A stretch of DNA of 64,000 nt from positions 27,892,822 through 27,956,821 of the forward strand of contig NC_134101.1 in assembly GCF_000715075.1 (NCBI RefSeq), in the 5' to 3' direction. Numbering within the stretch: position 1 is the stretch's first letter; each line of letters starts with the position of its first letter. Both the position numbers and the translations under genes were made by a program. The DNA is from Nicotiana tabacum (lineage: Eukaryota; Streptophyta; Magnoliopsida; Solanales; Solanaceae). Positions 47,401 to 58,778 of this stretch are shown here, piece after piece. Below the pieces are notes generated by a model, which ran no database searches, was not told where the DNA came from, and saw nothing but the letters and a program-made list of their open reading frames with translations.

Positions 47401-48302
47401 ACAATACCTGGTCCATAGTAAACCTGCTTCCAGGGAAAGTTCCTATTGGGTGTAAATGGGTATTCAAAGTCAATTATAAGTCCAGTGGTGAGGTGGAGAG
47501 GTATAAGGCCATATTATTAGCTAAAGTCTACAACCAACAAGAAGTGTTAAACTACACAAAAACTTTCTCCCCAATAGCCAAAATGGTTACTGTGAGAGCT
47601 GTAGTTGCAATAGCTGGTGCTTCCAGTTAGTATATTTTCCAGATGGATGTGCATAATGCGTTCTTGCAGGGTGACTTAGTGGAAGAGGTTTACATGCATA
47701 TTCCATATGGCTTTTCAAGCCAGGGGGAGTGTCAGAAGGTGTGTAAATTGCATAAGTCCTTGTATGGGCTAAAGCAAGCACCCAGACAATGGAACCTCAA
47801 ACTGACAGAAGCACTTTTAGCTATGGAGTTTGTACAAAGTCATTATGATTACTCCCTCTTTACTAAGAATATAGGGACACAACTGGTGATTGTTCTAGTA
47901 TATGTGGATGACTTGTTGATCACAGGCAACAATCTACATCTGATCAGACAGGTCAGAAAAGAGCTATAGGAAAGATTCAAAATGAAGGATTTGGGAGAGC
48001 TGAAGTACTTTCTTGGAATTGAATTCTCAAGATCTCATAGGGGTATCTTGATGTGCCAAAGAAAGTATGCCTTAGAACTGATTTCTGAACTTGGCCTAGC
48101 AGGTGGAAAACTAGTGTGCACACCTCTTGAGTTTAATCATAAGCTCACTTCTGTTGAGTTTGATCAGGAAGTAAAGAACAATGCTTCTGAAGATATAATA
48201 CTTGAAGATAAAGGCAGCTATCAGAGGTTTATAGGAATATTACTGTACTTAACCATGACAAGGCCATACATAGCCTTTGTAGTACAAATGCTCAGTCAAT
48301 AT
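44439..48302 (+). pseudogene. Second Ty1/copia element, decayed Gag-Pol, cut at its 3' end
   Basis: Starts MSIHEEDVDTQF (44439). Gag (IQLQEFENYSIWSRSLKIVL, then 44725-45423) ends in a zinc knuckle CEYCRCKGHTKENC; protease has IIDTGASNTW (45655); pre-integrase LWHKRLGHAPLKVVQ (46105); integrase LVHADD*GP (stop at 46287-46289) with LRTDNGTEF and NGTAERKHW; reverse transcriptase WVFKVNYKSSGEVERYKA, MDVHNAFLQGDL, YVDDLLIT (about 47900); and KDLGELKYFLGIEFSR. Frames change near 44680-44725 and 45694-45890, with further stops at about 46627, 47628 and 47967. Reading stops in the early RNase H region (YLTMTRPYIAFVVQMLSQY) exactly where a gypsy LTR begins at 48303. No LTR was recognised on the left, and no copia sequence resumes after 58760, so the 3' half is gone. 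Confidence 0.88.
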
Positions 48303-49019
48303 TGTGATGACCCCAAAGGGTCATCTTTAAATTTAATGATAAATTCTATGTTCTAAGACCTTGAAAAGCACTATTTATCATTCCTAGACTTGCATGCATA
48401 GTCCGTATAATTTTTCGGAAAGTTTTTATGTGAAAAATGGATTAAAATGTGAAATAGAGCCTTAAAACTCAACTGAGTTGACTTTGGTCAACATTTTGAG
48501 AAAACAAACTTAGATTAGTGTTTTGATAGTTCTAGTAGGTCTGTATTATGATTTGGGACTTAGGTGTATGCCTGAAATTTAATTTGGAGGTCCCTAGCTC
48601 AAGTTATGGCCATTTAACGGAAACTAGAAATTTAAAGGCTAAAGATTTCCAAAGTTTGACCACGGATTTGACTTTTTGATATCGGAGCCAGAATCCAATT
48701 CTGGAAATTTGAAAAAGATCTGTTATGTCATTTATGACTTGTCTGTCGAATTTGGTGAGAAACGGAGTTGATTTGACGTGATTCGGACGTTCGGTTGTAA
48801 AAATAGAAGTTTTAAAATTTTCTTAAACAATTAATTTGATTTGGTATACGATTCGTAGTTCTAGGTGTTATTTTGGTGTTTTGTTCACGCGAGCGAGTTC
48901 GTATGAGGTTTTTGGACTTGTGTGCATGTTTGGTTTGGAGCCCCAAGGGCTCGGGTGAGTTTCGGATGGCCTAGAGACCGTTTGAACTTTGAAAAAAAAA
49001 TCTAGTTTTTAGCTTCAGC

Positions 49020-49440
49020 TATCATCTAGTACATTGTGCTTCATGATCACGAAGCCATTCCCACAATCACGAAGAGAAAATTACGAGCCGTGAGTTTTAC
49101 CTTTCGCGTTCGCGAAGATAGACACGCGATCGCGGAAGTTTAGCTCCCAGTACACGGCGAACACAAGGGCCGAGCAGCGTTCACGTAGAAGGAATGAAGG
49201 CAGAAGCTGGGCACGCCATTTGTGCTACGTGATCGCCCAAGTCAGTACACGATCGCATAAGGCTGAGAAAATATTTTTCGCGATCGCATGACCATTTACG
49301 CGATCACGTAGAGTTAATAATCTAGGCAGCCAAAATATGCTTCGCGATCGCAAAGAGTTATCTGCAATCGCGAAGAGTAAAATGGACCTAGGTAGAAATT
49401 GTTCTACGCGATCACGAACGAATTCCCGCGATCGGGATGA
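49020..49440. repeat. Cluster of cgatcgcg palindromes in the 5' LTR
   Basis: Repeated variants of ttcgcgatcgcgaag spaced about 20-40 bp, many altered to cgatcacg, gcaatcgcg or tcatgatcacg. The copies at 56680-57070 in the 3' LTR are better preserved. Confidence 0.85.
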
Positions 49441-50337
49441 GTAAAAAAATCTGGGCAAACAGAACTTAAGTTCTGGAAATGGGGTTTCGCCCCATTTTTC
49501 ACAATTTTCGATTTTGAGCTCGGGTAAAATGATTTTTGGGCGATTTTTACGGGGAAACATTAAGGGTAAGTGTTCCTCATCTTATATTGATTATATCTCA
49601 TGATTCCATACTCATTTACATCATGAATCCGTGAATTTATAGAAGAAAAATCAAATTTTTATAAAATCTTCCAAAAATGTCAAATGAAGATTTGAAAGCC
49701 AATCCGATGTCGGAATTTGATAATTTTTATATGGTTGAACTCGTATCGGAACGGGTGATCGGATTTTGTGAGTTTTTTTAGGGATTCGAGACGTGGGCCC
49801 CAGTGTCGATGTTTAGATGAATTTCGGATTTTAGTCTGAAAAATTAGTAAATTCATATAGAATTAATTCCTACAATTTATATTGAGTAAATTGAATTATT
49901 TATGATTAGATTAGAGGATTTCAGATACGAATTCGCGAGGCAAAGATGTATTGGATTCTTGAATTTGGTTGCAAAACGAGGTAAGTGTCGTGGTTAACCT
50001 TGACTTGAGAGAGTAGGACTTATTTGTCTATTTGCTATGTGATTTAATATGTGGGTACACCGTATATGTGAGGTGACGAGTACTTATGCGTTGTGGTTGA
50101 GTCAAAGCATGCGGGTGGAACTTATTTATTATGAATAATTGCCTATTTAATTAAGACATTCTTGTTTAAGTTTATTACTAATTATTTAATCATTATTCGT
50201 GAAATTATTATTCATTTAATTATTGTTGAATATTTTGAAAGGTGAAGTCAGTATTCTGGTATTGAATTGATTGATAAGTGCATATTCCCGCATTTAAATA
50301 CTCTTCCAAATTTATATTATTATTTTCATGGTAAGGA

Positions 50338-50522
50338 AGAGAGTAAAAGCACGAAGGGTGTTGCTGTACCATTTGTGAGTGTAAAAGCACGAAGGGTGTT
50401 GCCGTGCCATTTGTGAGTGTAAAAAGCAAGAAGGGTGATGCCGTGCCATTTTCAGAAAGAGTAAAAGTACGAAGGGTGATGCCATGCCAAATGAGAGTAA
50501 AAGCACAAAGCGTGGTGTCGTG
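50338..50522 (+). repeat. Five ~45-bp repeats in the 5' LTR
   Basis: Unit gagtgtaaaagcacgaaggg then tgatgccgtgccatttgt. gcac(g) and (c)gtgc can pair around aagggtgttgc. The same array is in the 3' LTR at 57970-58152. Confidence 0.88.
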
Positions 50523-51195
50523 CCCTTTTCATATTATCAATTGCTCATTTTATTGTTGATAAATTAAATGGCTTCTAAGTGATACTTCTCCTACTAAAAT
50601 TATTATATCATTCCCCTTCTCATGTTCCCTCCCAATTTATAAATTGTTATTTATTGTATTATTGTTATTTATAATTGTATATACTTGTACAGGTGGTTTA
50701 CGTACGTGTCTTGTCATAGCCTCTCACTACTTCGTCGAGGTTAGACTCGGTACTTACCAGTACATGAGGTTGGTTGTACTAATACTACACTCTGCACTTA
50801 TTGTGTAGATTTTGGAGTGGGTTCTAGTAGCGTACCAAAGACGTGCTCGGATTCAGCTACTCAGAGGAGACTTGAGGTATAACTACACAACGTTCGCAGT
50901 TCTGAAGTCCCCTTCTATCTTATCTCAGATGTGTATTATCTTTCAAACAGCTTGAATTATATTCAGACCTTTATTTGTATTATCCTAGTAGCTCGTGCAC
51001 TTGTGACACCAGATTTGGGGATGTATTTTGATAATTCGGTATTTATGGTCTTTCGCACTTTATTTCAGTAATTTAACTTCTATTTAATTAAATCTGCTTA
51101 AAATAGTTAAGATTATTTTAATGTTGGCTTGCCTAGCAAGTGAAATTTTAGGCGCCATCACGATCCTGAAGTTGGAAATTTCGGGTCGTGACAGT

Positions 51196-51207
51196 TGGTA
51201 TCAGAGC
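51196..51207 (+). promoter_or_regulatory. Primer binding site, initiator tRNA-Met type
   Basis: tggtatcagagc, two bases after the LTR end; the perfect plant initiator tRNA-Met complement used by most LTR retrotransposons. Confidence 0.95.
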
Positions 51208-51394
51208 ACTAGGTTACATAGTTCTCACGAGTCACGAGCAAACTTAGTAGAGTCAGAAGGATCGGTACGGAGACATCTATACTTATCTTTCAGAGGCTAT
51301 AAAGTTTAGGAACAATATCACTTTTTTCTTATTCTGTCGTGCGATCTTATTCTATCATCGATAATTGAACTATTCTATTCTTATTCTATCGCAG

Positions 51395-52720
51395 ATGGCA
51401 AGAACACGTAATACATCTACCAACGGACAGGGACCAGAGCCCCCGGTGGCAACTATGACCAGGGGTACAGGTCGAGGCCGAGGTCATGCTAGAGGCCGAG
51501 GCAGAGGTAGAGGCAAAGGTAGAGCTTAGTCTAGAGCTCGAGCAACATCACATGTTGTAGAACCTCAGGTGGATCTTCAGGAGGAGGTTCCCGTTCAGAC
51601 TGTACCGATTGAACCAATTCAGATCGCAGAAGGATTTATAGCTACTCCAGTGCTTTAGGATGCTCTAGTCCGTTTGGTAAATCTTATGAAGGGTGTGGCC
51701 CAGAATGGTACATTTTCAGTGGCACCAACCATCTCACAGGCTGGGGGAGGAGCACAAGCTCCCACTACTTCCGCTCCAGAGCAGATGGCTCCCCAGAATC
51801 AGGCTCTAGCAGCCCCGCCAGTTGGGGTAGTTCAGACAGTTGTTGCGGCACAAACCGATGATAGGCCCGCCATATCTTCTGAGGCCTTATTGATACTGGA
51901 TAAGTTTACTAAGCTCTTTCCAGTTCACTTTAGTGGTACAACTTCTGAGGACCCACAAGACTATCTTGACCGCTGCCATAAGGTACTGCGAAATATGGGT
52001 ATAGTTGAGACCAATGGGGTCAATTTTGCTATATTTCAGATGACGGGTTCCGCCAAGAGGTGGCAGAGAGATTATACATTGACCAGACCAGTTGGATCAC
52101 ATGTATTGACCTGGGAGCAATTTTCACGGCTATTTCTAGAGAAATTCCTCCCTATCACATTGAGAGAGGATTACCGCAGGCAATTTAAGCGTCTACAGCA
52201 GGGCAGTATGACTGTTACTCAGTATGAGTCCCGTTTTGTGGACCTAGCTCGTCATGCTCTCCTTTTACTTCCTACCAAGAGAGAGAGAGTGAGGAGGTTT
52301 ATTGAGGGACTTACTCACCCTATTAGGCTTCAGATGGCCAAGGAGATCAGAAGTGAGATATCTTTTTAGGCGGCTGCTAATGTTGCTAGGAGGATCGAGA
52401 TGGTTCTTGCATAAGAGAGAGGGCAGGGGTCTGATAAGACGCCTCGTCAGTACGGTGGGTTCAGTAGTGTGCCTCGTCTGGAGGCAGGGGTAATTTTGGT
52501 AGGGGTTATCCTCCCAGTCCATTTCATTCAGCACTCCAGGCATCCTACAGTGCACCACCAACTCTTATCAGTGCACCTCTGATCCAGAGTTTTTAGGGTG
52601 GTTACTAAGGTTGACAGTGACAATTTTAGGGTCAGCAGTCACAACAGTCGAGGTCCTGTTATACTTGTGGTGATCCGAGGCACATTGCTAGATTTTACCC
52701 CAGGTCTCAGGGCAGCATGC
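51395..52720 (+). pseudogene. gag of the third gypsy element
   Basis: ATG at 51395 (MARTRNTSTNGQGPEPP) leads into an RGRGRG-rich stretch, then the gag core (FPVHFSGTTSEDPQDYLDRCHKV; WEQFSRLFLEKFLP; SMTVTQYESRFVDLAR; 231 open codons at 51674-52369) and the zinc knuckle CYTCGDPRHIARFYP at about 52658-52700, whose last Cys is Tyr. At least six in-frame stops are TAG or TAA where Gln is expected from the family (about 51526, 51656, 52366, 52411, 52591 and 52627). The protein would coat element RNA. Confidence 0.88.
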
Positions 52721-53250
52721 AACAACAAGGCTCTCATGCTATAATTCCAGCACCGGTTACTTTACCACTTGCTCAGCTAGCTAGAGGTAGGGGTCAGGCA
52801 TATAGAGGTGGAGGTCAGGCCGTTAGAGGTGGAGGCCAACCAGTTAGAGGTCGTCCTAGGGACGTAGTTCAGAGTGGTGGGCCCCAGCCCCGATTTTATG
52901 CTTTTCTAACTAGGCCTGAGGCTGAGTCATCTGATTCTGTGATTACAAGTATTATTCCAGTTTTCCATAGAGATGCTTCAGTTCTATTTGATCCAGGATC
53001 CACTTATTCCTATGTGTCCTCCTATTTTGCATCATATTTGGTTATGCCTCGTAATTCTCTGAGTGTTTCTGTGTGTGTATATACACCGGTGGGAGACTCT
53101 GTTGTAGTAGATCATGTCTATCATTCATGTGTGGCTACTATTGGTAATCTTGAGACTAGTGTAGATCTTCTACTTCTTGATATGGTAGATTTTGATGTCA
53201 TCTTGGGTTGTCACCTTATTATGCTATATTGGATTGTCATGCCAAGATAG
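52721..53250 (+). pseudogene. Aspartic protease region of the third gypsy element
   Basis: Open from 52717 through VRGGG repeats and PRFYAFLTRPEAESSDSVITSIIPVFHRDASVLFDPGSTYSYVSSYF, the active site being DPGST. Reading is lost after DVILGCHL: the sequence that should encode a Met-Asp-Trp segment is missing a short piece (around 53205-53215) and the frame shifts. The downstream linker to the reverse transcriptase (53250-53580) is scattered over several frames, including [13 protein letters not shown] at about 53420-53460. Confidence 0.87.
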
Positions 53251-53549
53251 TGACCCTAGCCATTCTGGGGTTACCTCGGTTAGAGTGAAAAAGAACTCCC
53301 GGTCATTCTATCATCAAGCTTATCTCTTATGTGAAAGCCTAGCATATGGTCGAGAAGGGGTGTCTAGCTTATTTGGCTTATATTCGCGATCCCAGTGCGG
53401 ATGTTCCTTCTATGGATTCAGTCCCAGCTGTCCGTGAATTTTCAGATATATTTCCTGCAGATTGTCGGGGATACCACCCGACAGAGATATTGAATTCTGT
53501 ATTGATTTGGCTCTGGGCACCCAATCCATTTCTATCCCATCATACCATA

Positions 53550-54740
53550 TGGCCCCGTCGGAGTTGAAAGAATTGAAGGATCAATTATAAGACTTGCTTA
53601 ATCAGGGATTCATTAGACCCAATGTCTCATCCTGGGGTGCACCAATATTATTTGAAAAGAAGAAAGATGGTTCAATGCAAATGTGTATAGATTATCGGTA
53701 GTTGAACAAGGCTACTATCAAGAACAAATATCCACTTCCAAGAATTGATGACTTACTCGATCAGCTTCAGGGTGCCAAGGTGTTTTCAAAGATCGACTTG
53801 AGGTACAGTTACCATCAGTTGAAGATTAGGGCCTCTGATGTCCCTAAGACAGCTTTTCAGACTCGGTATGGGCTGACAAATGCCCAATCAATATTTATGG
53901 ATTTGATGAATCGAGTGTTCAAGCCCTATTTGGATTCATTTGTGGTTGTATTCGTTGATGATATCTTGATTTACTCTAGTAGTCAAGAGGAGCATGAGCA
54001 CCATCTTCGGAGTGTGCTTCAGACTTTGAGGAATAATCAGTTATATTCCAAATTTTCAAAATGTGAATTTTGGTTAGGCTTAGTTGCCTTTTTAGGGCAT
54101 GTTGTATCAGTAGAAGGAACAAAAGTAGATCCTAAGAAGATTGAGGCTATTCAGAATTGGCCTAGTCCTACTTCAGTTATAGAGATCTGGAGTTTTCTGG
54201 GTTTGGCAGGTTATTATCGCCGGTTCGTGGAAGGGTTTTCGTCTGTAGCAAGCCCATTGACCAGACTGACCCAGAAAGGTGCCCCATTCAGATGGTTAGA
54301 CGGGTGTGAGTTAAGCTTTCAGAAGCTCAATACTGCTTTGACTACAACACAGTGTTGGTATTACCCACATGTTCAGGATCTTATACGGTGTATTGTGATG
54401 CATCTCACATTGGGCTTGGTGCAGTATTAATGCAAGATGGCAGGGTGATTGCATACGCATCACGGGAATTGAAAGTTCACGAGAAGAATTATCCTGTTCG
54501 TAACTTAGAATTGACAGCCATTGTTCATGCGCTAAAGATTTGGAGGCATTACCTCTACGGTGTCTCGTGTGAGGTATTTATTGATCGTCGTAGCCTTCAG
54601 TATCTGTTCAAATAAAAATATATTAATTTGAGGCAGAGAAGATGGTTGGAGTTATTGAAAGACTATGATATTACTATTTTGTATCACCTCGGAAAGGCCA
54701 ATGTGGTGGCCGATGCTTTGAGTAGAAAGGTTGTGAGTAT
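53550..54740 (+). pseudogene. Reverse transcriptase and RNase H of the third gypsy element
   Basis: The start ([19 protein letters not shown]) has TAA for Gln at about 53588. [29 protein letters not shown] follows with TAG for Gln at about 53699, then [29 protein letters not shown] lacks about ten residues that normally lie between RYG and the GLTNA motif (an in-frame deletion). The active site [13 protein letters not shown] (about 53935-53975) is intact. RNase H shows [18 protein letters not shown] (54380-54440, other frame) and [13 protein letters not shown] (54685), with a TAA at 54613-54615. Confidence 0.9.
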
Positions 54741-56227
54741 GGGCAGTCTTGCATATATTCCGGTTGGTGAGAGGCCGTTAGCTGCAAATGTTCAGACTTT
54801 GGCTAATCAGTTCGTGAGGTTAGATGTTTCAGAACCCAGTCGGGTTCTAGCTTTCATAATCGCTCGGTCTTCTTTATATGAGCGCATCAGAGGGTGACAA
54901 TATAATGATCCTCATTTACTTGTCCTTAAGAACACGGTACGGCACGGTGATGCCAAACAGGTTGCTGTGGGGGAAGATGGAGTTCTGCAAATGCAGGGTC
55001 GTATTTGTGTACCTAATGTGGCTGGGCTTCGTGAATTAATTCTGGAAGAAGCCCACAGTTTCAGGTATTCTATTCATCCAGGTGTCGCCAAAATATATCA
55101 AGATTAATTTGCGGCAACATTATTGGTGGAGGAGAATGAAGAAGGATATAGTTGCATATGTAGCTCGGTGTCTGAATTGTCAGCAAGTTAAGTACGAGCA
55201 TTAGAGACTTGGTGGTTTGCTTCAGAAGTTAGAAATTCCTGAGTGGAAGTGGGAGCGTATCACTATGGATTTTGTTGTTGGGCTTCCACGGACTCAGAGA
55301 AAATTTGACGCAGTTTGGGTTATTGTGGATAGGTTGACCAAGTCAGCACATTTCATTCCAGTGGCAGTTACCTATTCTTCAAAGCGATTAGCTGAAATTT
55401 ACATTCGTGAGATTGTCCGCCTTCACGGTGTGCCCGTGTTTATCATTTCTAATAGAGGTATGCAGTTCACTTTGCACTTTAGAGGGCTGTACAGCGTGAG
55501 TTAGGCATGCGGGTTGAGTTGAGTACAATATTTCATCTACAGACAGATGGACAATCAGAGCGCACCATTCAGATATTAGAAGATATGCTTCGCGCTTGTG
55601 TTATAGACTTTGGAGGTTCTTGGGACCAGTTCTTGCCACTTGCGGAGTTTGCTTATAATAATAGCTACCGATCGAGCATTCAGATGGCTCCATATGAAGC
55701 ATTATACAGAAGGAGATGTCGTTCTCCAGTTGGATGGTTTGAACCAGGAGAGGCTCGGTTGTTGGGTACCGATTTGGTACAGGATGCCTTGGACAAGGTC
55801 AAGGTTATTCAGGATCGACTGCGCACAGCTCAGTCTAGGCAAAAGAGTTATGCCGACCGTAAAGTTCGTGATATTGCATTCATGGTTGGAGAAAGAGTAT
55901 TGCTTCGGGTTTCACCTATGAAAGGTGTAATGAGGTTCGGAAAGAAGGGCAAGCTGAGCCTTAGGTATATAGGACCCTTCGAAATTCTTGAAAGGGTGGG
56001 CGAAGTACCCTACAGGCTTGCATTACCACCTAGTTTATCAGCGATTCATCCAGTGTTCCATGTGTCTATGCTCCGAAAATATCATGGTGACACGTCCCAT
56101 GTGTTAGATTTCAGCTCAGTCCAATTGGACAAAGATTTGACTTATGAAGAGGATCCAGTACCTATCCTAGCCCAACAGGTCCGACAATTGAGGTTTAAGA
56201 GTTATCCTTCAGTTCGGGTGCAATGGA
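54741..56227 (+). pseudogene. Integrase of the third gypsy element, C-terminus deleted
   Basis: The zinc region (RYSIHPGVAKIYQD ... CLNCQQVKYEH) is frameshifted near 55105-55130, with a TAG at 55202-55204. The core ITMDFVVGLPRTQRKFDAVWVIVDRLTKSAHF is open; the second catalytic Asp of the expected SDRG motif is Asn (IISNRGMQF, about 55447-55470). After a frame change near 55500, TDGQSERTIQILEDMLR and RYIGPFEILERVGEVPYRL follow, then HPVFHVSMLRKYH. The reading frame runs straight into LTR sequence at 56228 (VQWRGPWLKLWPFNEN), so the chromodomain is absent. Confidence 0.9.
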
Positions 56228-58760
56228 GAGGTCCCTGGCTCAAGTTATGGCCATTTAATGAAAATTAGAAATTTAAAGGCTAAAGATTTTCAAAGTTTGA
56301 TCACGGATTTGACTTTTTTATATCGGGGCCGAAATCTGATTCTGGAAATTTGAAATAGATCTGTTATGTCATTTATGACTTGTTTGTCGAATTTGGTGAA
56401 AAACGGAGTTGATTTGACGTGATTCGGACGTTCGGTTGTGAAAATAAAAGTTTCAAAGTTTTCTAAAAAATTTCATTTGATTTGGTGTGTGATTCGTAGT
56501 TCTAGGCATTATTGTGGTGTTTTGTTCGTGCGAGCGAGTTCGTATGAGGTTTTTGGACTTGTGTGCATGTTTGGTTTGGAGCCCGGAGGGCTCGGGTGAG
56601 TTTCGGATGGCCTACAGACCATTTGAACTTTGATAAAAAAATCTAGTTTTTAGCTTGAGCTATCATCTGGTGCATTGTGCTTCGCGATCGCGAAGCCATT
56701 CCCGCGATCTCGAAGAGAAAATTGTGAGCCGTGAGTTTTACCCTTCGCGTTCACGAAGATAGGCATGCGATCGCGAAAGGTTAGCTCCCAGTGCACTGCG
56801 AACACGATGGCCAAGCCGCGTTCGCGTAGAAAGAATGAAGGCAGAAGTTGGGCACGCCATTTGTGCTACGCGATCGCACAAGTCAGTACACGATCGCGTA
56901 AGGCCGAGAAAATGTTCTCAGCGATCGCATGACCATTTACGCGATCGCGTAGAGTTAATAATCTGGGGAGCCAAAATATGCTTCGCGATCGCAAAGAGTT
57001 ATCCGCGATCGCGAAGAGTAAAATGGAAATTGTTTTACACGATCGCGAATGAATTCCCGCGATTGCGATGAGTAAAAAAATTTTGGGCAAACAGAACTTA
57101 AGTTCTGAAAATTGGGTTTCGCCTCATTTTCCACCATTTTCGATTTTGAGCTCGGGTAAAATGATTTTTAGGCGATTTTTACGGGAAAACATTAGGGTAA
57201 GTGTTCCTCATCCTATATTGATTATATCTCATGATTCCATACTCATTTACATCATGAATCCGTGAATTTATAGAAGAAAAATCAGATTTTTTATAAAATC
57301 TTCCAAAAATGTCAAATGAAGATTTGAAAGCCAATCCGATATCGGAATTTGATAATTTTTATATGGTTGAACTCGTATCGGAACGGGTGGTCGGATTTTG
57401 TGAGTTTTCCCGGGATTCGAGATGTGGGTCCCACTGTCGATTTTTAGATAAATTTCGGATTTTAATCTGAAAAATTAGTAAATTCATATAGAATTAATTT
57501 CTATGATTTATATTGAGTAAATTGAATTGTTTATGACTAGATTAGAGGATTTTAGATACGAATTCGCGAGATAAAGATGTATTGGATTCTTGAATTTGGC
57601 TGCAAAGCGAGGTAAGTGTCGTGGTTAACCTTGACTTGAGGGAGTCAGACTTATTTGTCTATTTGCTATGTGATTTAATGTGCGGGTACACCGTATATGT
57701 GAGGTGACGAGTATTTATGCGTTATGGTTGAGTCAAAGCATGCGGGTGAAAATTGTTTATTATGAATAATTGCCTATTTAATTAAGATATTCTTGTTTAA
57801 GTTTATTATTGATTATTTGATCATTATTCGTGAAATTATTATTCATTTAATTATTGTTGAATATTTTGAAAGGTGAAGTCGGTATTCTGGTATTGAATTG
57901 ATTGATAAGTGCATATCCCCTCATTTAAATACTCTTCCAAATTATATTATTATTTTCATGGTAAGGAAGAGAGTAAAAGCACGAAGGGTGTTGTTGTACC
58001 ATTTATGAGTGTAAAAGCACGAAGGGTATTGTCGTGCCATTTGTGAGTGTAAAAAGCACGAAGGGTGATGCCGTGTCATTTTCAGAAAGAGTAAAATCAC
58101 GAAGGGTGATGACGTACCAAATGAGAGTAAAAGCACGAAGGGTGGTGCCGTGCCCTTTTCATATTATCAATTCCTCATTTTATTGTTGATAAATTAAATA
58201 GTTGCTAAGTGTTACTTCTCTTGCTAAAATTAATATATCATTCCCCTTCGCATGTTTCCTCCCAATTTATAAATTATTATTTATTGTATTATTGTTACTT
58301 GTAATTGTATATACTTGTACATGTGGTTTACGTACGTGTCTTGTCATAGCCTCGTCACTACTTCGCCGAGGTTAGGCTCAGCACTTACCAGTATATGGGG
58401 TCGGTTGTACTGATACTATATTCTGCACTTATTGTGCAGATTTTGGAGTTGGTCCCAACGGCGTACCATAGACTTGCTCGGATTCAATTACCCAGAGGAG
58501 ACTTGAGGTATAACTGCACAGCGTCTGCAGTTCTGAAGTCCCCTTCTATCTTATCTTAGTTGTGTCTTATCTTTCAAACAACTTGAAATCTTTTAGACCT
58601 TTATTTGTATTATCCTAGTAGCTCGTGAACTTGTGACACCAGATTCGGGGATGTATTTTGATAATTCGGTATTTATGGTCTTTCGCACTTTATTTCAGTA
58701 ATTTAACTTCTATAAAATTAAATTTGCTTAAAAATAGTTAAGATTATTTTAACGTTGGCT
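56228..58760 (+). repeat. 3' LTR of the third gypsy element, truncated at both ends
   Basis: Matches 48587-51129 of the 5' LTR from gaggtccctggctcaagtta to attttaacgttggct. It lacks the terminal TG side (284 bp) and the CA side (64 bp). It holds the well-preserved cgcgatcgcg cluster (56680-57070) and the five-unit array (57970-58152). It is followed by a ten-A run and unrelated DNA. Confidence 0.93.
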
Positions 58761-58778
58761 AAAAAAAAAAGCACCAAA

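Larger units (their letters stand above)
48303..51193 (+). repeat. 5' LTR of the third gypsy element
   Basis: Starts tgtgatgaccccaaagggtc, ends ttcgggtcgtgaca. It carries a block of decayed cgcgatcgcg palindromes (49020-49440) and five ~45-bp repeats (50338-50522). It aligns with 56228-58760 over 48587-51129. Confidence 0.93.
48303..58760 (+). mobile_element. Tekay/Del-like Ty3/gypsy element with rearranged 3' end
   Basis: A 2891-bp 5' LTR (48303-51193), an intact tRNA-Met primer site, and gag-protease-RT-RNase H-integrase on the + strand, followed directly by a 3' LTR that lacks its first 284 bp and last 64 bp. The chromodomain and polypurine tract are missing. It entered the second copia element (left flank in copia reverse transcriptase/RNase H coding sequence). 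Many stops are present, so it is dead. Confidence 0.92.

Noticed and set aside
49225..49560. 111-codon ORF on the - strand, with a similar 74-codon one at 56866-57090
   Set aside because: Both lie in the cgatcgcg cluster of the LTR and encode only its repeats (AIADNSLRSRS); no start context or known domain.
26946..56227. Endogenous pararetrovirus as the source of the reverse-transcriptase sequences
   Set aside because: Every reverse transcriptase seen is followed by integrase and flanked by LTRs, or precedes an LTR remnant, which pararetroviruses lack.
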